DNA of 64,000 nucleotides from Bacteroidota bacterium (GTDB taxonomy: Bacteria; Bacteroidota; Bacteroidia; UBA4408): positions 38,184 to 102,183 of the forward strand of contig CAUJCU010000023.1 in the NCBI GenBank assembly GCA_963169745.1. The letters are read 5' to 3'. Positions 9,762 to 17,791 of this stretch are shown here, piece by piece (position 1 is the stretch's first letter; every line of letters begins with the position of its first letter). The notes under the pieces were generated by a model that was not told the DNA's origin, searched no databases, and saw nothing but the letters and a program-made list of their open reading frames with translations. The position numbers and the translations under genes are program-made.

Positions 9762-10970
9762 ATGTATGATGTTATTGTTGTAGGAGGAGGATGCGTGGGG
9801 CTTGCCACAGCCTATAAATTAAATTTACGTTATCCGAATAAAAAAGTGTTGGTGCTCGAAAAGGAAGATCGCCTTTCGGCACATCAAACCGGACGAAATT
9901 CAGGCGTTATTCATTCCGGAATTTATTATAAACCCGGTTCGTTCAAAGCTAAAAATTGTGTTGATGGGAGAAGAGAATTAGTGGCTTTTGCACGTGAAAA
10001 CAAGGTGGCTCACGATATTTGTGGAAAAATTATAGTTGCAACACAGCAATCAGAATTAGCCCATATGAACAAGGTATTTAATAATGGTCAAGCTAATGGG
10101 GTTGAAGGAATTGAACTTATTGATGCGGCTAAAATTAAAGAAATTGAACCTCATGCCCAAGGTATAGCAGGTATTTGGGTACCCTGTACAGGGATAATTG
10201 ACTTTGTAGGGGTTACTAATAAACTGGCTGAGTTGCTAACCCAAAAATTTCCGCAGAGTAAAGTTTTAACAGGTGCTGCAGTAACAGCCTTTGAAAAAAA
10301 ACAAGAAAGTACCACCGTAATTACTTCAAAAGGGAATTACGAAGCTCGTTATATAATTACTTGTGCCGGGCTACAAAGCGATCGGATTGCTAAAAAAGAA
10401 GGAAATCCATCAGATTCGGCTATTGTAGGATTTAGGGGTGATTATTATGAACTTTCAGAACAAGGGATGAGTAAAGTTCGTAACCTGATTTATCCTGTTC
10501 CCAACCCCCAGTTTCCCTTTTTAGGGGTACATTTTACCCGAATGATTCATGGTGGTGTGGAATGTGGTCCCAATGCTGTATTTGTGTTTAAACGCGAGGG
10601 CTATCATAAAACCGATTTTAGTTTAATTGACACTGCTGAGGCATTTCGTTTTGGAGGTACTTGGAAATTTTTTGCCAAACATTGGCGGTTTGGCTTAGAT
10701 GAGTACCGAGGTGCCTTTTCAAAAGCCTATTTTTTAAGGCGTTTGCAAAAGCTTATACCACATTTAACGATGGCCGATATTGTTCCCGGGCGGGCTGGTG
10801 TTCGTGCTATGGCTTTATCTCCGCAAGGTCAAATGATAGATGATTTTAAAATTGAAGGGAAAAACAATGCCATTCATGTATTGAACGCTCCATCGCCTGC
10901 CGCAACAGCTTGTTTGGCAATTGGAGAATCTGTAGCTGAAATGGCCCAACAACGCTTTCTGTTAGACTGA
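9762..10970 (+). CDS. lhgO: L-2-hydroxyglutarate oxidase/dehydrogenase
   Basis: An FAD-dependent oxidoreductase that oxidises L-2-hydroxyglutarate to 2-oxoglutarate, passing electrons to quinone or oxygen depending on the organism. The N-terminus holds the dinucleotide-binding VVGGGCVGLATAY followed by an Asp/Glu-ended strand (VLVLEKE), then SAHQTGRNSGVIHSGIYY, which is highly characteristic of the LhgO/YgaF branch of the DAO family. Length (402) fits the family. It is transcribed alone from its own likely promoter and is convergent with rpe (20 bases between stops). Role inferred from family: clearing a metabolic side product. Confidence 0.93.
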   Translation: MYDVIVVGGGCVGLATAYKLNLRYPNKKVLVLEKEDRLSAHQTGRNSGVIHSGIYYKPGSFKAKNCVDGRRELVAFARENKVAHDICGKIIVATQQSELAHMNKVFNNGQANGVEGIELIDAAKIKEIEPHAQGIAGIWVPCTGIIDFVGVTNKLAELLTQKFPQSKVLTGAAVTAFEKKQESTTVITSKGNYEARYIITCAGLQSDRIAKKEGNPSDSAIVGFRGDYYELSEQGMSKVRNLIYPVPNPQFPFLGVHFTRMIHGGVECGPNAVFVFKREGYHKTDFSLIDTAEAFRFGGTWKFFAKHWRFGLDEYRGAFSKAYFLRRLQKLIPHLTMADIVPGRAGVRAMALSPQGQMIDDFKIEGKNNAIHVLNAPSPAATACLAIGESVAEMAQQRFLLD

Positions 10971-10989
10971 TTTAAAGCTTTTATTTAAA

Positions 10990-11634
10990 TTATGTTTGTT
11001 TCAATCTAGCAATAGCTTGTTCCGGATTTGAATGAGAAAATACAGTATTACCGGCTACCAAAACATCAGCTCCGCATTCTTTAAGTGCAACAGCATTTTC
11101 AAAATCAACCCCCCCATCAATCTCTATTAGGGCTTTTGAGCCGCTTTGTGCAATAAGTGTTTTTAATTCTTGTATTTTTTTATACGTATTGCTTATAAAT
11201 TTTTGACCTCCAAACCCTGGGTTAACAGACATTAAACAAACCACATCAATTTCACTTATTATATCTTGCAAGTGGCTGGCTGGAGTATGTGGGTTTAGTG
11301 CTACTCCGGCCTTAATATTTAATGATTTTATTTGTTGAACAACCCGATGCAAATGTGTACAAGCCTCAATATGTACTGAAATAATATCGGCCCCCTGAAC
11401 GCAAAAATCATCAATGTAGCGTTGGGGTTCCACAATCATCAAGTGTACATCAATAGGCTTTTGGGCATATTTTTTAATTTGTTTTAATATAGGAAACCCA
11501 AATGATATATTAGGCACAAAGACACCGTCCATAACATCAACATGGAACCAATCGGCCTCCGAACGGTTTATCATTTCTAAATCCCGTTGAAGGTTTCCAA
11601 AATCGGCCGATAATATAGAAGGTGCAATAATCAT
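10990..11634 (-). CDS. rpe: Ribulose-phosphate 3-epimerase
   Basis: A TIM-barrel metalloenzyme interconverting D-ribulose 5-phosphate and D-xylulose 5-phosphate in the pentose phosphate pathway. Diagnostic segments: the N-terminal APSILSADFGNL, HVDVMDGVFVPN with metal/catalytic His-Asp, VDVHLMI, MSVNPGFGGQKF and EIDGGV with the second catalytic Asp. Length 214 is normal. It lies downstream of arfB on the same strand (79-base gap) but has its own TAnnTTTG element within that gap. Confidence 0.97.
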   Translation of the reverse strand: MIIAPSILSADFGNLQRDLEMINRSEADWFHVDVMDGVFVPNISFGFPILKQIKKYAQKPIDVHLMIVEPQRYIDDFCVQGADIISVHIEACTHLHRVVQQIKSLNIKAGVALNPHTPASHLQDIISEIDVVCLMSVNPGFGGQKFISNTYKKIQELKTLIAQSGSKALIEIDGGVDFENAVALKECGADVLVAGNTVFSHSNPEQAIARLKQT

Positions 11635-11656
11635 TAGAGAAGTATAATTAAGTGAA

Positions 11657-11664
11657 CAAAATTA
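11657..11664 (-). promoter_or_regulatory. Putative -7 promoter element TAATTTTG upstream of rpe
   Basis: Exact TAnnTTTG on the minus strand, 22 bases before the rpe ATG, within the arfB-rpe gap. Confidence 0.5.
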
Positions 11665-11713
11665 GCAAAAACAGGGTAAAAATAAAGAAGTACCTATTAA
11701 AGAAATACTATTT

Positions 11714-12142
11714 TTAGAGTTCATCCGTTGATTTATTTATTTTTCGAAGGGCTATTTTTTGAGCCTTTATTTTTTTGTTGAGCAAGCGTTGAACTTTTGA
11801 CCATTCAGGAACTTGAGTTTCCTTTCTTGTTTTTTCAACTTTAAGCGCAGTAGTTATAAGCTGTATAAACTTATCTTGCACCCTCTTTTTGTTTTGTGCT
11901 TGTGAACGCTCATTTTGAGCTTTAATTATCAGTACAAAATCTCCGCTTAGTTTGTTTTTCAGTTTAAGCTGCAATATTTTTTTTTGCTCTTCGGTAAGGC
12001 ATTGAGAGCGGACAATACTCCAGTAAAGTTCTACTTTACTTTCAGTTTTATTCACATGTTGCCCTCCTTTACCGCTACTACGTGCAGTTTGGTAAACTGC
12101 TTCCTGAAGCAAAAGCGGAACTAAATGTTCTATCGTTTTCAA
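11714..12142 (-). CDS. arfB: Alternative ribosome-rescue factor B (peptidyl-tRNA hydrolase)
   Basis: A small release-factor-like protein that hydrolyses peptidyl-tRNA on stalled ribosomes. It carries the GGQ catalytic motif in RSSGKGGQHVNKTESKVEL (GGQ at residues 26-28) and a basic C-terminal tail (KKIKAQKIALRKINK) that in the family inserts into the empty mRNA channel. It lacks the codon-recognition domain of prfA, which also occurs in this window. The start is TTG: an in-frame TAA sits two codons upstream and no ATG precedes the GGQ motif. The start lies only 13 bases past the encoded CCA end of the upstream tRNA-Arg, so the mRNA is probably released by tRNA 3' processing. Confidence 0.92.
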   Translation of the reverse strand: MKTIEHLVPLLLQEAVYQTARSSGKGGQHVNKTESKVELYWSIVRSQCLTEEQKKILQLKLKNKLSGDFVLIIKAQNERSQAQNKKRVQDKFIQLITTALKVEKTRKETQVPEWSKVQRLLNKKIKAQKIALRKINKSTDEL

Positions 12143-12155
12143 AGTTTAAGGAAAT

Positions 12156-12232
12156 TGGTGCACCCGAAGGGAATCGAACCCCCAACCACCAGAATCGGAA
12201 TCTGGCATTCTATCCAGTTGAACTACGGGTGC
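12156..12232 (-). tRNA. tRNA-Arg (anticodon CCG), CCA end encoded
   Basis: Reading the minus strand: a 7-bp acceptor stem GCACCCG/CGGGTGC, an anticodon stem CCAGA/TCTGG closing the loop TTCCGAT (anticodon CCG, codon CGG), a T-arm with GGTTCGATTCC, discriminator A and an encoded CCA (12156-12158). The other two tRNA genes here do not encode CCA. Its first ten bases overlap the 3' end of lpxH. Confidence 0.97.
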
Positions 12233-13008
12233 TCTTGTTTAAGTTTTTCGAATTGCAAATGTACACCATTAAATACAGCAAAATGTGGTTTTTTAAACCA
12301 ATCACCCAAATTTATGTAAAAAGAGTTGTCAGACAAGGCTATATGTAAAGGCAAATGCCGATGTCCAAAAATAAAATAATCGTAATGCTTTTGTTGTAAA
12401 ATTTCTTTACAATATATAACCAGCCACTCTTTGTCTTCTCCTAAAAACACTTCATCAACCGGGCCGTTGGCGGCACGACTTTTCCCCGACCAATAATTTG
12501 CCAAACCTATTCCAAAATTAGGATGCAAGCGAGCAAAAAGCCATTGCGAAACTTTCCACGAAAATACCTTCTTTATAAATTTATAACCTCGGTCACCAGG
12601 GCCTAAACCATCACCATGACCAATATAAAAATTTTTACCCTCTATTTTAACCTCAACCGGATTACGATAAAGTTTTACACCCAGTTCCATTTCCAAGTAG
12701 CCAAAAGTCCACATGTCATGGTTTCCGGTAAAATAGTGTATTTCTATACCCCTATCAACAAGCGTAGCAATTTTTCCGAGCATACGTGTATAGCCTTTAG
12801 GAACAACCGTTTTATATTCAAACCAAAAATCAAAAACATCACCTAAAAGAAATATATGAGCTGCATCATGACTAATATTTTCGAGCCAATTAACTAATAG
12901 TTTTTCACGCATCAGGCTTTTTTCACGGTCAGGAACTCCCAAATGAAAATCGCTGGCAAAATATATTTTCTTACCATTTAGTCCATGAATATCGTTGAGC
13001 CTTTGCAT
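12223..13008 (-). CDS. lpxH: UDP-2,3-diacylglucosamine diphosphatase (LpxH-type)
   Basis: A calcineurin-like metallophosphoesterase that hydrolyses UDP-2,3-diacylglucosamine to lipid X in lipid A synthesis, on the cytoplasmic side of the inner membrane. Metal-ligand motifs are in order: FASDFHLG (Asp20, His22), LLGDVFDFW (Asp57), TGNHD (about 94-98), HGD, and FGHRHLP near residue 220. At 261 residues it has the size of Bacteroidota LpxH homologues. It follows the GT4 gene by 7 bases. Its last codons and the TAG stop (12223-12225) lie inside the tRNA-Arg gene, so tRNA maturation would cut the transcript inside the coding sequence. Confidence 0.92.
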   Translation of the reverse strand: MQRLNDIHGLNGKKIYFASDFHLGVPDREKSLMREKLLVNWLENISHDAAHIFLLGDVFDFWFEYKTVVPKGYTRMLGKIATLVDRGIEIHYFTGNHDMWTFGYLEMELGVKLYRNPVEVKIEGKNFYIGHGDGLGPGDRGYKFIKKVFSWKVSQWLFARLHPNFGIGLANYWSGKSRAANGPVDEVFLGEDKEWLVIYCKEILQQKHYDYFIFGHRHLPLHIALSDNSFYINLGDWFKKPHFAVFNGVHLQFEKLKQEHP

Positions 13009-13015
13009 AAAATTT

Positions 13016-14287
13016 TTAATACTTTTTGCTAAATTGTGACATATTGTAGATCAGCTCAGAGTAATTATGATCGGCATTAAATTTATTATCCCAAGTTTGG
13101 TAAGCATTTTTTCTCATGTCTATGTATGCCTCGGGAGATAAATGATATAAACGAGTTAATGCAGCAATTATTTCCTGCGGATTGGGATTGGCAGAGAGTA
13201 AATATCCATTTTTTTCATGATGTATAATTTCGGAAACCCCACCCACATTGGTGCCAATTACGGGTATTGAAAATGACATAGCCTCCATCATGCTTACCGG
13301 AACCCCTTCGTGACTACTGGTATTGAGAAGCACATCAAACCTTTCGTCATGAAGGTAGTTATACACCTTACTCTTGGGAAAATCTCCATGAATAACATAC
13401 TTAATATTTTCTTTATTAAAAAGTCGGTTAAAGGTATATTTTTTAATGTCTAGGTAGTCGTCACCTTCGCCAATATGATGCCATTCTACTTGAAAATCTT
13501 TGAGCTGTTCTAATGCGGCCACCAGTAAATCAATACGTTTAATTTTATTTAAAAAAGTTAACGTTAGTATTTTCAGTGTTTTTCCTTTAGGGCTGTAATC
13601 CGGGTCTCGTGCTTTCTCTACCCCCAAATAATTAACCATCAACTTTTCGCAATTAACTTTAGGGAGTTTCATGGATACAAAGTTACTGACATACTCAGAT
13701 ACAGGAAAAACGGTATCTAAATTACGTATCATCTTACTGCGAAGTGGAAGGTAATGATTAGGGGCATTTTCGAAATAAAAATCCCAGCTTTGCAGACGGC
13801 TGAATGCTCCTGCAATCTTATTGTGCTTTCGTAGCATTCCAACACCTAATGAGAACTCATTACAACAATAGGTATAAAAGGTAGATCGATTAAAAGGGAT
13901 ACGATTTGATTTTAAGAATTTTTTAAGTAATTGATTAAAGTTATCAGCCTGAATATAGGTAATCAATATTGATCGTACCATATTCCGAGTTAATTTCAAT
14001 TTATAGTTATACTTTATTATTTTTAGCTCCTCCCAAAAAGAATAAGAAAACAAAAAACGCAATCCTTTAATCTTACTCAACAAGTAAGTAGTATTATCAA
14101 ACTGAGCAATAACAACGCCAGGCGGTATTTCAAATTTAATTTTTGGGGAAACTTGGGACTGTTTAGGAACAAATAAAAATATCTTATCAAAATGCTGGGC
14201 ATGATGCTTTAATTCTGTTTCCAGAAAGGGTTCCTTAATTCTGTACGGAAAGGTGGAACTTATGAGTATGAGGTATTTCTTATTCAA
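13016..14287 (-). CDS. Glycosyltransferase family 4 (GT-B fold)
   Basis: A 423-residue retaining-type glycosyltransferase. The C-terminal donor-binding half contains SHEGVPVSMMEAMSFSIPV, the EX7E motif, followed by GTNVGGVSEII, both typical of GT4 enzymes. The acceptor half is divergent, so the product (lipopolysaccharide, capsule or other glycan) is unknown. The start is a TTG at 14287; no in-frame ATG lies near the N-terminus, and a TAnnTTTG element sits 13 bases upstream. Placement just ahead of lpxH fits an envelope role. It is divergent from the PIG-L/GNAT/WbqC cassette. Confidence 0.88.
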   Translation of the reverse strand: MNKKYLILISSTFPYRIKEPFLETELKHHAQHFDKIFLFVPKQSQVSPKIKFEIPPGVVIAQFDNTTYLLSKIKGLRFLFSYSFWEELKIIKYNYKLKLTRNMVRSILITYIQADNFNQLLKKFLKSNRIPFNRSTFYTYCCNEFSLGVGMLRKHNKIAGAFSRLQSWDFYFENAPNHYLPLRSKMIRNLDTVFPVSEYVSNFVSMKLPKVNCEKLMVNYLGVEKARDPDYSPKGKTLKILTLTFLNKIKRIDLLVAALEQLKDFQVEWHHIGEGDDYLDIKKYTFNRLFNKENIKYVIHGDFPKSKVYNYLHDERFDVLLNTSSHEGVPVSMMEAMSFSIPVIGTNVGGVSEIIHHEKNGYLLSANPNPQEIIAALTRLYHLSPEAYIDMRKNAYQTWDNKFNADHNYSELIYNMSQFSKKY

Positions 14288-14300
14288 AATATTATACGTG

Positions 14301-14308
14301 CAAAAATA
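14301..14308 (-). promoter_or_regulatory. Putative -7 promoter element TATTTTTG upstream of the GT4 gene
   Basis: Exact TAnnTTTG on the minus strand, 13 bases before the TTG start at 14287. It would drive GT4-lpxH-tRNA-Arg-arfB. Confidence 0.5.
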
Positions 14309-14490
14309 ATAGAATTGTTAAATTTATTATTAAAGTACTGTTTTGTTTTTCATGATCTTATTAGCTGTTTAAAAAAATTCTAAATGATAAGTAATATCAA
14401 TTCTATGTATTTGACCATTCTGTGTTGGGTTACCACTATACTCATTTTAAAAATTACTTTTGCCCCAATATAAAGCCTTTAAAACAAGGT

Positions 14491-14520
14491 TTTGCAGACC
14501 ATCGATTTTATGTATATTTG
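14491..14520 (+). promoter_or_regulatory. Bacteroidota-type promoter: TTTG (-33) / N18 / TATATTTG (-7)
   Basis: TTTG at 14491-14494 and TATATTTG at 14513-14520 are separated by 18 bases, close to the consensus spacing, and the -7 box ends 23 bases before the PIG-L ATG. The same spacing occurs before the tRNA-Gly gene. Confidence 0.7.
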
Positions 14521-14543
14521 ACCTTTTTTAAAGCCCAAATACT

Positions 14544-15176
14544 ATGTTACTCGAAGGAACTGTACTTGTGTTAGCTCCACATACCGATGATGGCGAGTTA
14601 GGCTGTGGTGGCACTATTTCGCGTCTTTTAGAAGAGGGAAACGAGGTGTATTATATGGCATTCTCAATTTGTGAAGAATCTGTTCCGGAAGGATTCCCCA
14701 AAAATGCACTTGAAACAGAAGTTAAGAAAGCTACAGCTTGTTTAGGAATTACTGAAAAAAATTTAATCTTAAAGAAATACCCTGTTCGTAAGTTTCAAAG
14801 TTTTAGACAAGAAATACTTGAAGATTTGGTAAAGATTCGATCGGAATTAAATCCCAACACTATTTTTATGCCTTCTAGCCGTTCATTGCATCAAGATCAT
14901 CAAACAATTTACGAAGAAGGCATGAGAGCCTTTAAGCACTTTACTTGCTATGGATATGATTTACCTTGGGATACCATCAACTTTAGCACAACTGCTTTTT
15001 ATCAATTAGAGGAAAGACACATTCAAAAAAAATGGGAAGCTCTTGCCTTTTATGAAACACAAAATTTTAGAACTTACTGCGATGCTGACTTTGTAAAAGG
15101 ACTTGCACGGGTAAGAGGGGCACAAATTGCCGTAAAGTATGCCGAAGCTTTTGAGCAACTTAGAAGTGTAAAATAA
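14544..15176 (+). CDS. PIG-L/LmbE family N-acetylsugar deacetylase
   Basis: A zinc-dependent deacetylase of the LmbE-like fold, 210 residues. The metal site is visible as APHTDDGELGCGG (residues 11-23; family form PHxDDExLGCGG), with a further His in SRSLHQDHQ near residue 115. Members remove acetyl groups from GlcNAc-containing lipids or glycans. It is first in a three-gene run with a GNAT acetyltransferase (11-base gap) and WbqC; a deacetylase, an acetyltransferase and a glycan-associated protein together suggest modification of an amino sugar in a surface polysaccharide. That pathway is inference; the substrate is unknown. Confidence 0.88.
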   Translation: MLLEGTVLVLAPHTDDGELGCGGTISRLLEEGNEVYYMAFSICEESVPEGFPKNALETEVKKATACLGITEKNLILKKYPVRKFQSFRQEILEDLVKIRSELNPNTIFMPSSRSLHQDHQTIYEEGMRAFKHFTCYGYDLPWDTINFSTTAFYQLEERHIQKKWEALAFYETQNFRTYCDADFVKGLARVRGAQIAVKYAEAFEQLRSVK

Positions 15177-15187
15177 ACTGATGCATT

Positions 15188-15700
15188 ATGGTGGAATTGG
15201 TTCCTCTTGAAAAAAAATACTTGAGTTATGTCAGTAAATGGAACTATGACCCCGAAATAAATGTGTACTTTAGCACAAGACCCCCTTATAGTGAAGCCCG
15301 ACAAATACAGTGGCTTGAACAAACACTAAAAGACAGTAGTAAAAAGAAATTTATTATTTTACATCAAATTAGCCATACGCCCATAGGTTTAATAGGTTTG
15401 ATGAAAATAGACCCAATTAATCAGAATGCAGAGCTTGGGATAACTATTGGTGAAAAAAGTTATTGGGGAACCGGAGCTGCTCAAATGGCCACGCAAACCC
15501 TTTTACAATATGCTTTTCTTATGTTGCATTTGAATGAAGTATATGCTCAGGTATTTAAAAAGAACAAAAGGAGCATTGCGTTTTTTAGCCGTTTAGGCTT
15601 TTCTGAGAAAGGGGAAAAATTGGCGTATGATGAAGGAATTGAAGTGCTTGAAATGAGCCTTTCAAAAGCGTGTTTTATGAATCAGAAACAAACATGGTAA
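15188..15700 (+). CDS. GNAT-family N-acetyltransferase (RimJ/RimL-type)
   Basis: A 170-residue acetyl-CoA-dependent transferase. The core shows the GNAT pattern: a strand ending ELGITIGEKSYWGTGAAQMA (acetyl-CoA pyrophosphate-loop region, with GxG), then a helix, then VYAQVFKKNKRSIAFFSRLGFSEKG, the typical 'N..a...yeklGF' end. Sequence alone does not separate protein N-terminal from sugar-amine acetylation. Lying between a sugar deacetylase and wbqC, an amino-sugar substrate is likely (inference). Its TAA stop overlaps the wbqC ATG in ATGGTAA, so the two are translationally coupled. Confidence 0.85.
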   Translation: MVELVPLEKKYLSYVSKWNYDPEINVYFSTRPPYSEARQIQWLEQTLKDSSKKKFIILHQISHTPIGLIGLMKIDPINQNAELGITIGEKSYWGTGAAQMATQTLLQYAFLMLHLNEVYAQVFKKNKRSIAFFSRLGFSEKGEKLAYDEGIEVLEMSLSKACFMNQKQTW

Positions 15701-16383
15701 TTGTAGGCATACATCAACCAAACTATGCTCCATGGCTGGGATACTTTCATAAAATAATGAGTGTTAATACTTTTATATTGCTTGATGATGTTCAGATTCC
15801 AGGAGGAAGTTTGGCTAATAGAAACTATATTAAAGGAAAAGACGGCTTTAAAGTACGGTTGAGTGTTCCAATTAGAAAAACACAAGGTGTTAAATCAAGT
15901 TACATAGAAGCCACTCCGGATTACAGCCAAAACTGGGGGCGTGAGCACCTCAACAAAATTACAGATGCCTATCGTAAAGCTCCATATTTTGATTCTATTT
16001 TTACCACTCTAGAAGTTATTTTACTTAAAAAATATGATACCTTAAGCAACCTAAATACGAGCTTGATAAAGTGGGTTTGTGCAAGCCTTGAAATTAACAC
16101 CAACATTGTTATGGCTTCTGACTTAAATCTTCTGCCAACTTCAAAAAACGAACGAAATATAGCCTTGTGTAAGCATTTTGATGCTACTATTTACTTATCC
16201 GGAACAGGTGCTCGAAAATATAATAATGAGTCGTTATTTAGAACGAACAACATTGTTTTGCAATATCAAAATTTTGTTGAAAAGCCACACTTGCAAGGAG
16301 GAACAGAATTCGTTTCGGGATTATCGGTTCTTGATGCTTTGTTTTATTTAGCCCCAAGTTCAATACGTGGGCTAATGCACTAA
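15694..16383 (+). CDS. WbqC-family protein
   Basis: Begins at the ATG at 15694, giving MVIVGIHQPNYAPWLGYFHKI, which aligns with the usual WbqC N-terminus (IhQPNYlPWlGYF); an ATG 24 bases upstream would add a non-conserved tail. Further family features: FILLDDVQ and GGTEFVSGLSVLDALFY near the C-terminus. WbqC-like proteins occur in O-antigen and capsule clusters and are thought to act in deoxyamino-sugar or glycan biosynthesis, but the biochemistry is poorly established. It overlaps the GNAT gene by 7 bases and the convergent hemN by 4. Confidence 0.88.
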   Translation: MVIVGIHQPNYAPWLGYFHKIMSVNTFILLDDVQIPGGSLANRNYIKGKDGFKVRLSVPIRKTQGVKSSYIEATPDYSQNWGREHLNKITDAYRKAPYFDSIFTTLEVILLKKYDTLSNLNTSLIKWVCASLEINTNIVMASDLNLLPTSKNERNIALCKHFDATIYLSGTGARKYNNESLFRTNNIVLQYQNFVEKPHLQGGTEFVSGLSVLDALFYLAPSSIRGLMH

Positions 16384-17747
16384 ACAGTACTGCTAAAAAG
16401 TTGTGTTTGTGGAGTATTCAGCATTAAGCGTGCATCAAAGGCCATACATATATTGCGTACAAAAGGAATTCCTTGCACGGTAAGTTTTATTCCATGTGGA
16501 GTTATGATTAGTAGTTTATCATTTTGAGCTTCTTTTAATTTTTCAATAGCCAAGGGTATTTGTGTGCAAAAATCTTGAGGCTCGTTCCAATTGGTTTCAA
16601 AACGACACATTAAATTTAAAATATGCTTTCTTAAAATTAAATCTTCAGAAGTAAGCAGATGTCCCTTTAAAAAAGGGAACTCATTTTTACAGACAATACT
16701 TTCGTACTCTTTAACGGTCTTCACATTTTGTGCAAAGGCACTCCACGAGTCAGATATAGATGATACTCCAAGCCCAATCATTATGGGTGTATGTGTAGGG
16801 GTGTAGCCCATAAAGTTTCGGTGTAGTTTTTGGCTCAGCATTGCCTCACATAAAGCATCTTTAGGTAACGCAAAATGATCCATTCCAATTTCAATATAAC
16901 CGGCTTCCAAAAACATATTTTTTCCGGTTTCATAAAGCTGTCTTTTTATTGCTGTTTGAGGCAAATCATCTTCACTATATCCCCGTTGGCTTGGCTTTAA
17001 CCAAGGTACATGAGCATAACTGTAAAAAGCAATACGTTCCGGTTTAAGGGCTATGGCTTTAGTAATGGTATCCTGCATTGTTTCTACCGTTTGAAAAGGT
17101 AATCCATAAATCAAGTCGAAATTTACCGAAGTATAACCACACTTACGTGCGTTTTCTGTAGCGTTTTTAACCTGTTTAAAGCTTTGAACTCGGTTTATGG
17201 CTTTTTGTACTTTTTCGTTAAAGTCTTGAACACCTAAACTTATCCTTTTAAAGCCCACACTGTTTAATGCTTCCAAATGATTTAAGGTGGTACTATTGGG
17301 GTGTCCTTCAAAACTAAACTCGGTATATTCAGAAATACGTCCCATAGAAAGTATTTGATGCATTAAATATTTCAAATTTTCAGGGCTAAAGAATGTAGGT
17401 GTACCGCCTCCTAGATGAATTTCTTTTATTAGTGGTTTGCCTTTTAAAAAATCGGTATATAGCTTCCATTCTTTTATAATACAGTTTATATGGGGCAGCT
17501 CTAAGGTGTGGTTTTTAGTAATGTGTTTGTTACAGCCACAATAGGTACAAAGTTTTTCACAAAAAGGCAGGTGTATATAAAGACTTATTCCTTCGTTTTC
17601 TTGTAGATTATCATACGTCTTTTTTAATTGTAACAACCAAGTTTGAGCCTCTATATTTTGTTCCCAATACGGAACCGTAGGATAACTTGTATAACGCGGG
17701 CCGGCAACATTGTATTTTTGAAGTAACTTTGAATCGGACAGGCTCAC
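16380..17747 (-). CDS. hemN: Oxygen-independent coproporphyrinogen III dehydrogenase
   Basis: A radical-SAM enzyme converting coproporphyrinogen III to protoporphyrinogen IX in heme synthesis without oxygen. The N-terminus YNVAGPRYTSYPTVPYW is characteristic of true HemN, and the 4Fe-4S motif is CEKLCTYCGC (CxxxCxxC plus an extra Cys), followed by HLGGGTPTFF. Length 455 is typical. The start is GTG. It sits 44 bases downstream of coaBC on the same strand and may be read with it. Heme supply is relevant to the pentaheme cytochrome gene at 35.5 kb (inference). Confidence 0.95.
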   Translation of the reverse strand: MSLSDSKLLQKYNVAGPRYTSYPTVPYWEQNIEAQTWLLQLKKTYDNLQENEGISLYIHLPFCEKLCTYCGCNKHITKNHTLELPHINCIIKEWKLYTDFLKGKPLIKEIHLGGGTPTFFSPENLKYLMHQILSMGRISEYTEFSFEGHPNSTTLNHLEALNSVGFKRISLGVQDFNEKVQKAINRVQSFKQVKNATENARKCGYTSVNFDLIYGLPFQTVETMQDTITKAIALKPERIAFYSYAHVPWLKPSQRGYSEDDLPQTAIKRQLYETGKNMFLEAGYIEIGMDHFALPKDALCEAMLSQKLHRNFMGYTPTHTPIMIGLGVSSISDSWSAFAQNVKTVKEYESIVCKNEFPFLKGHLLTSEDLILRKHILNLMCRFETNWNEPQDFCTQIPLAIEKLKEAQNDKLLIITPHGIKLTVQGIPFVRNICMAFDARLMLNTPQTQLFSSTV

Positions 17748-17791
17748 AATTTTAAATTATATTACTCCTTTTTAATAGAGTTGGTTTTGCT

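Noticed and set aside
10971..10989. Possible terminator between lhgO and rpe
   Set aside because: Only a 7-bp A-T stem (ATTTAAA/TTTAAAT) is present.
12082..12348. Plus-strand open frames across tRNA-Arg
   Set aside because: They are antisense to the tRNA and to the ends of lpxH and arfB; peptides such as PEGNRTPNHQNRN are tRNA artefacts.
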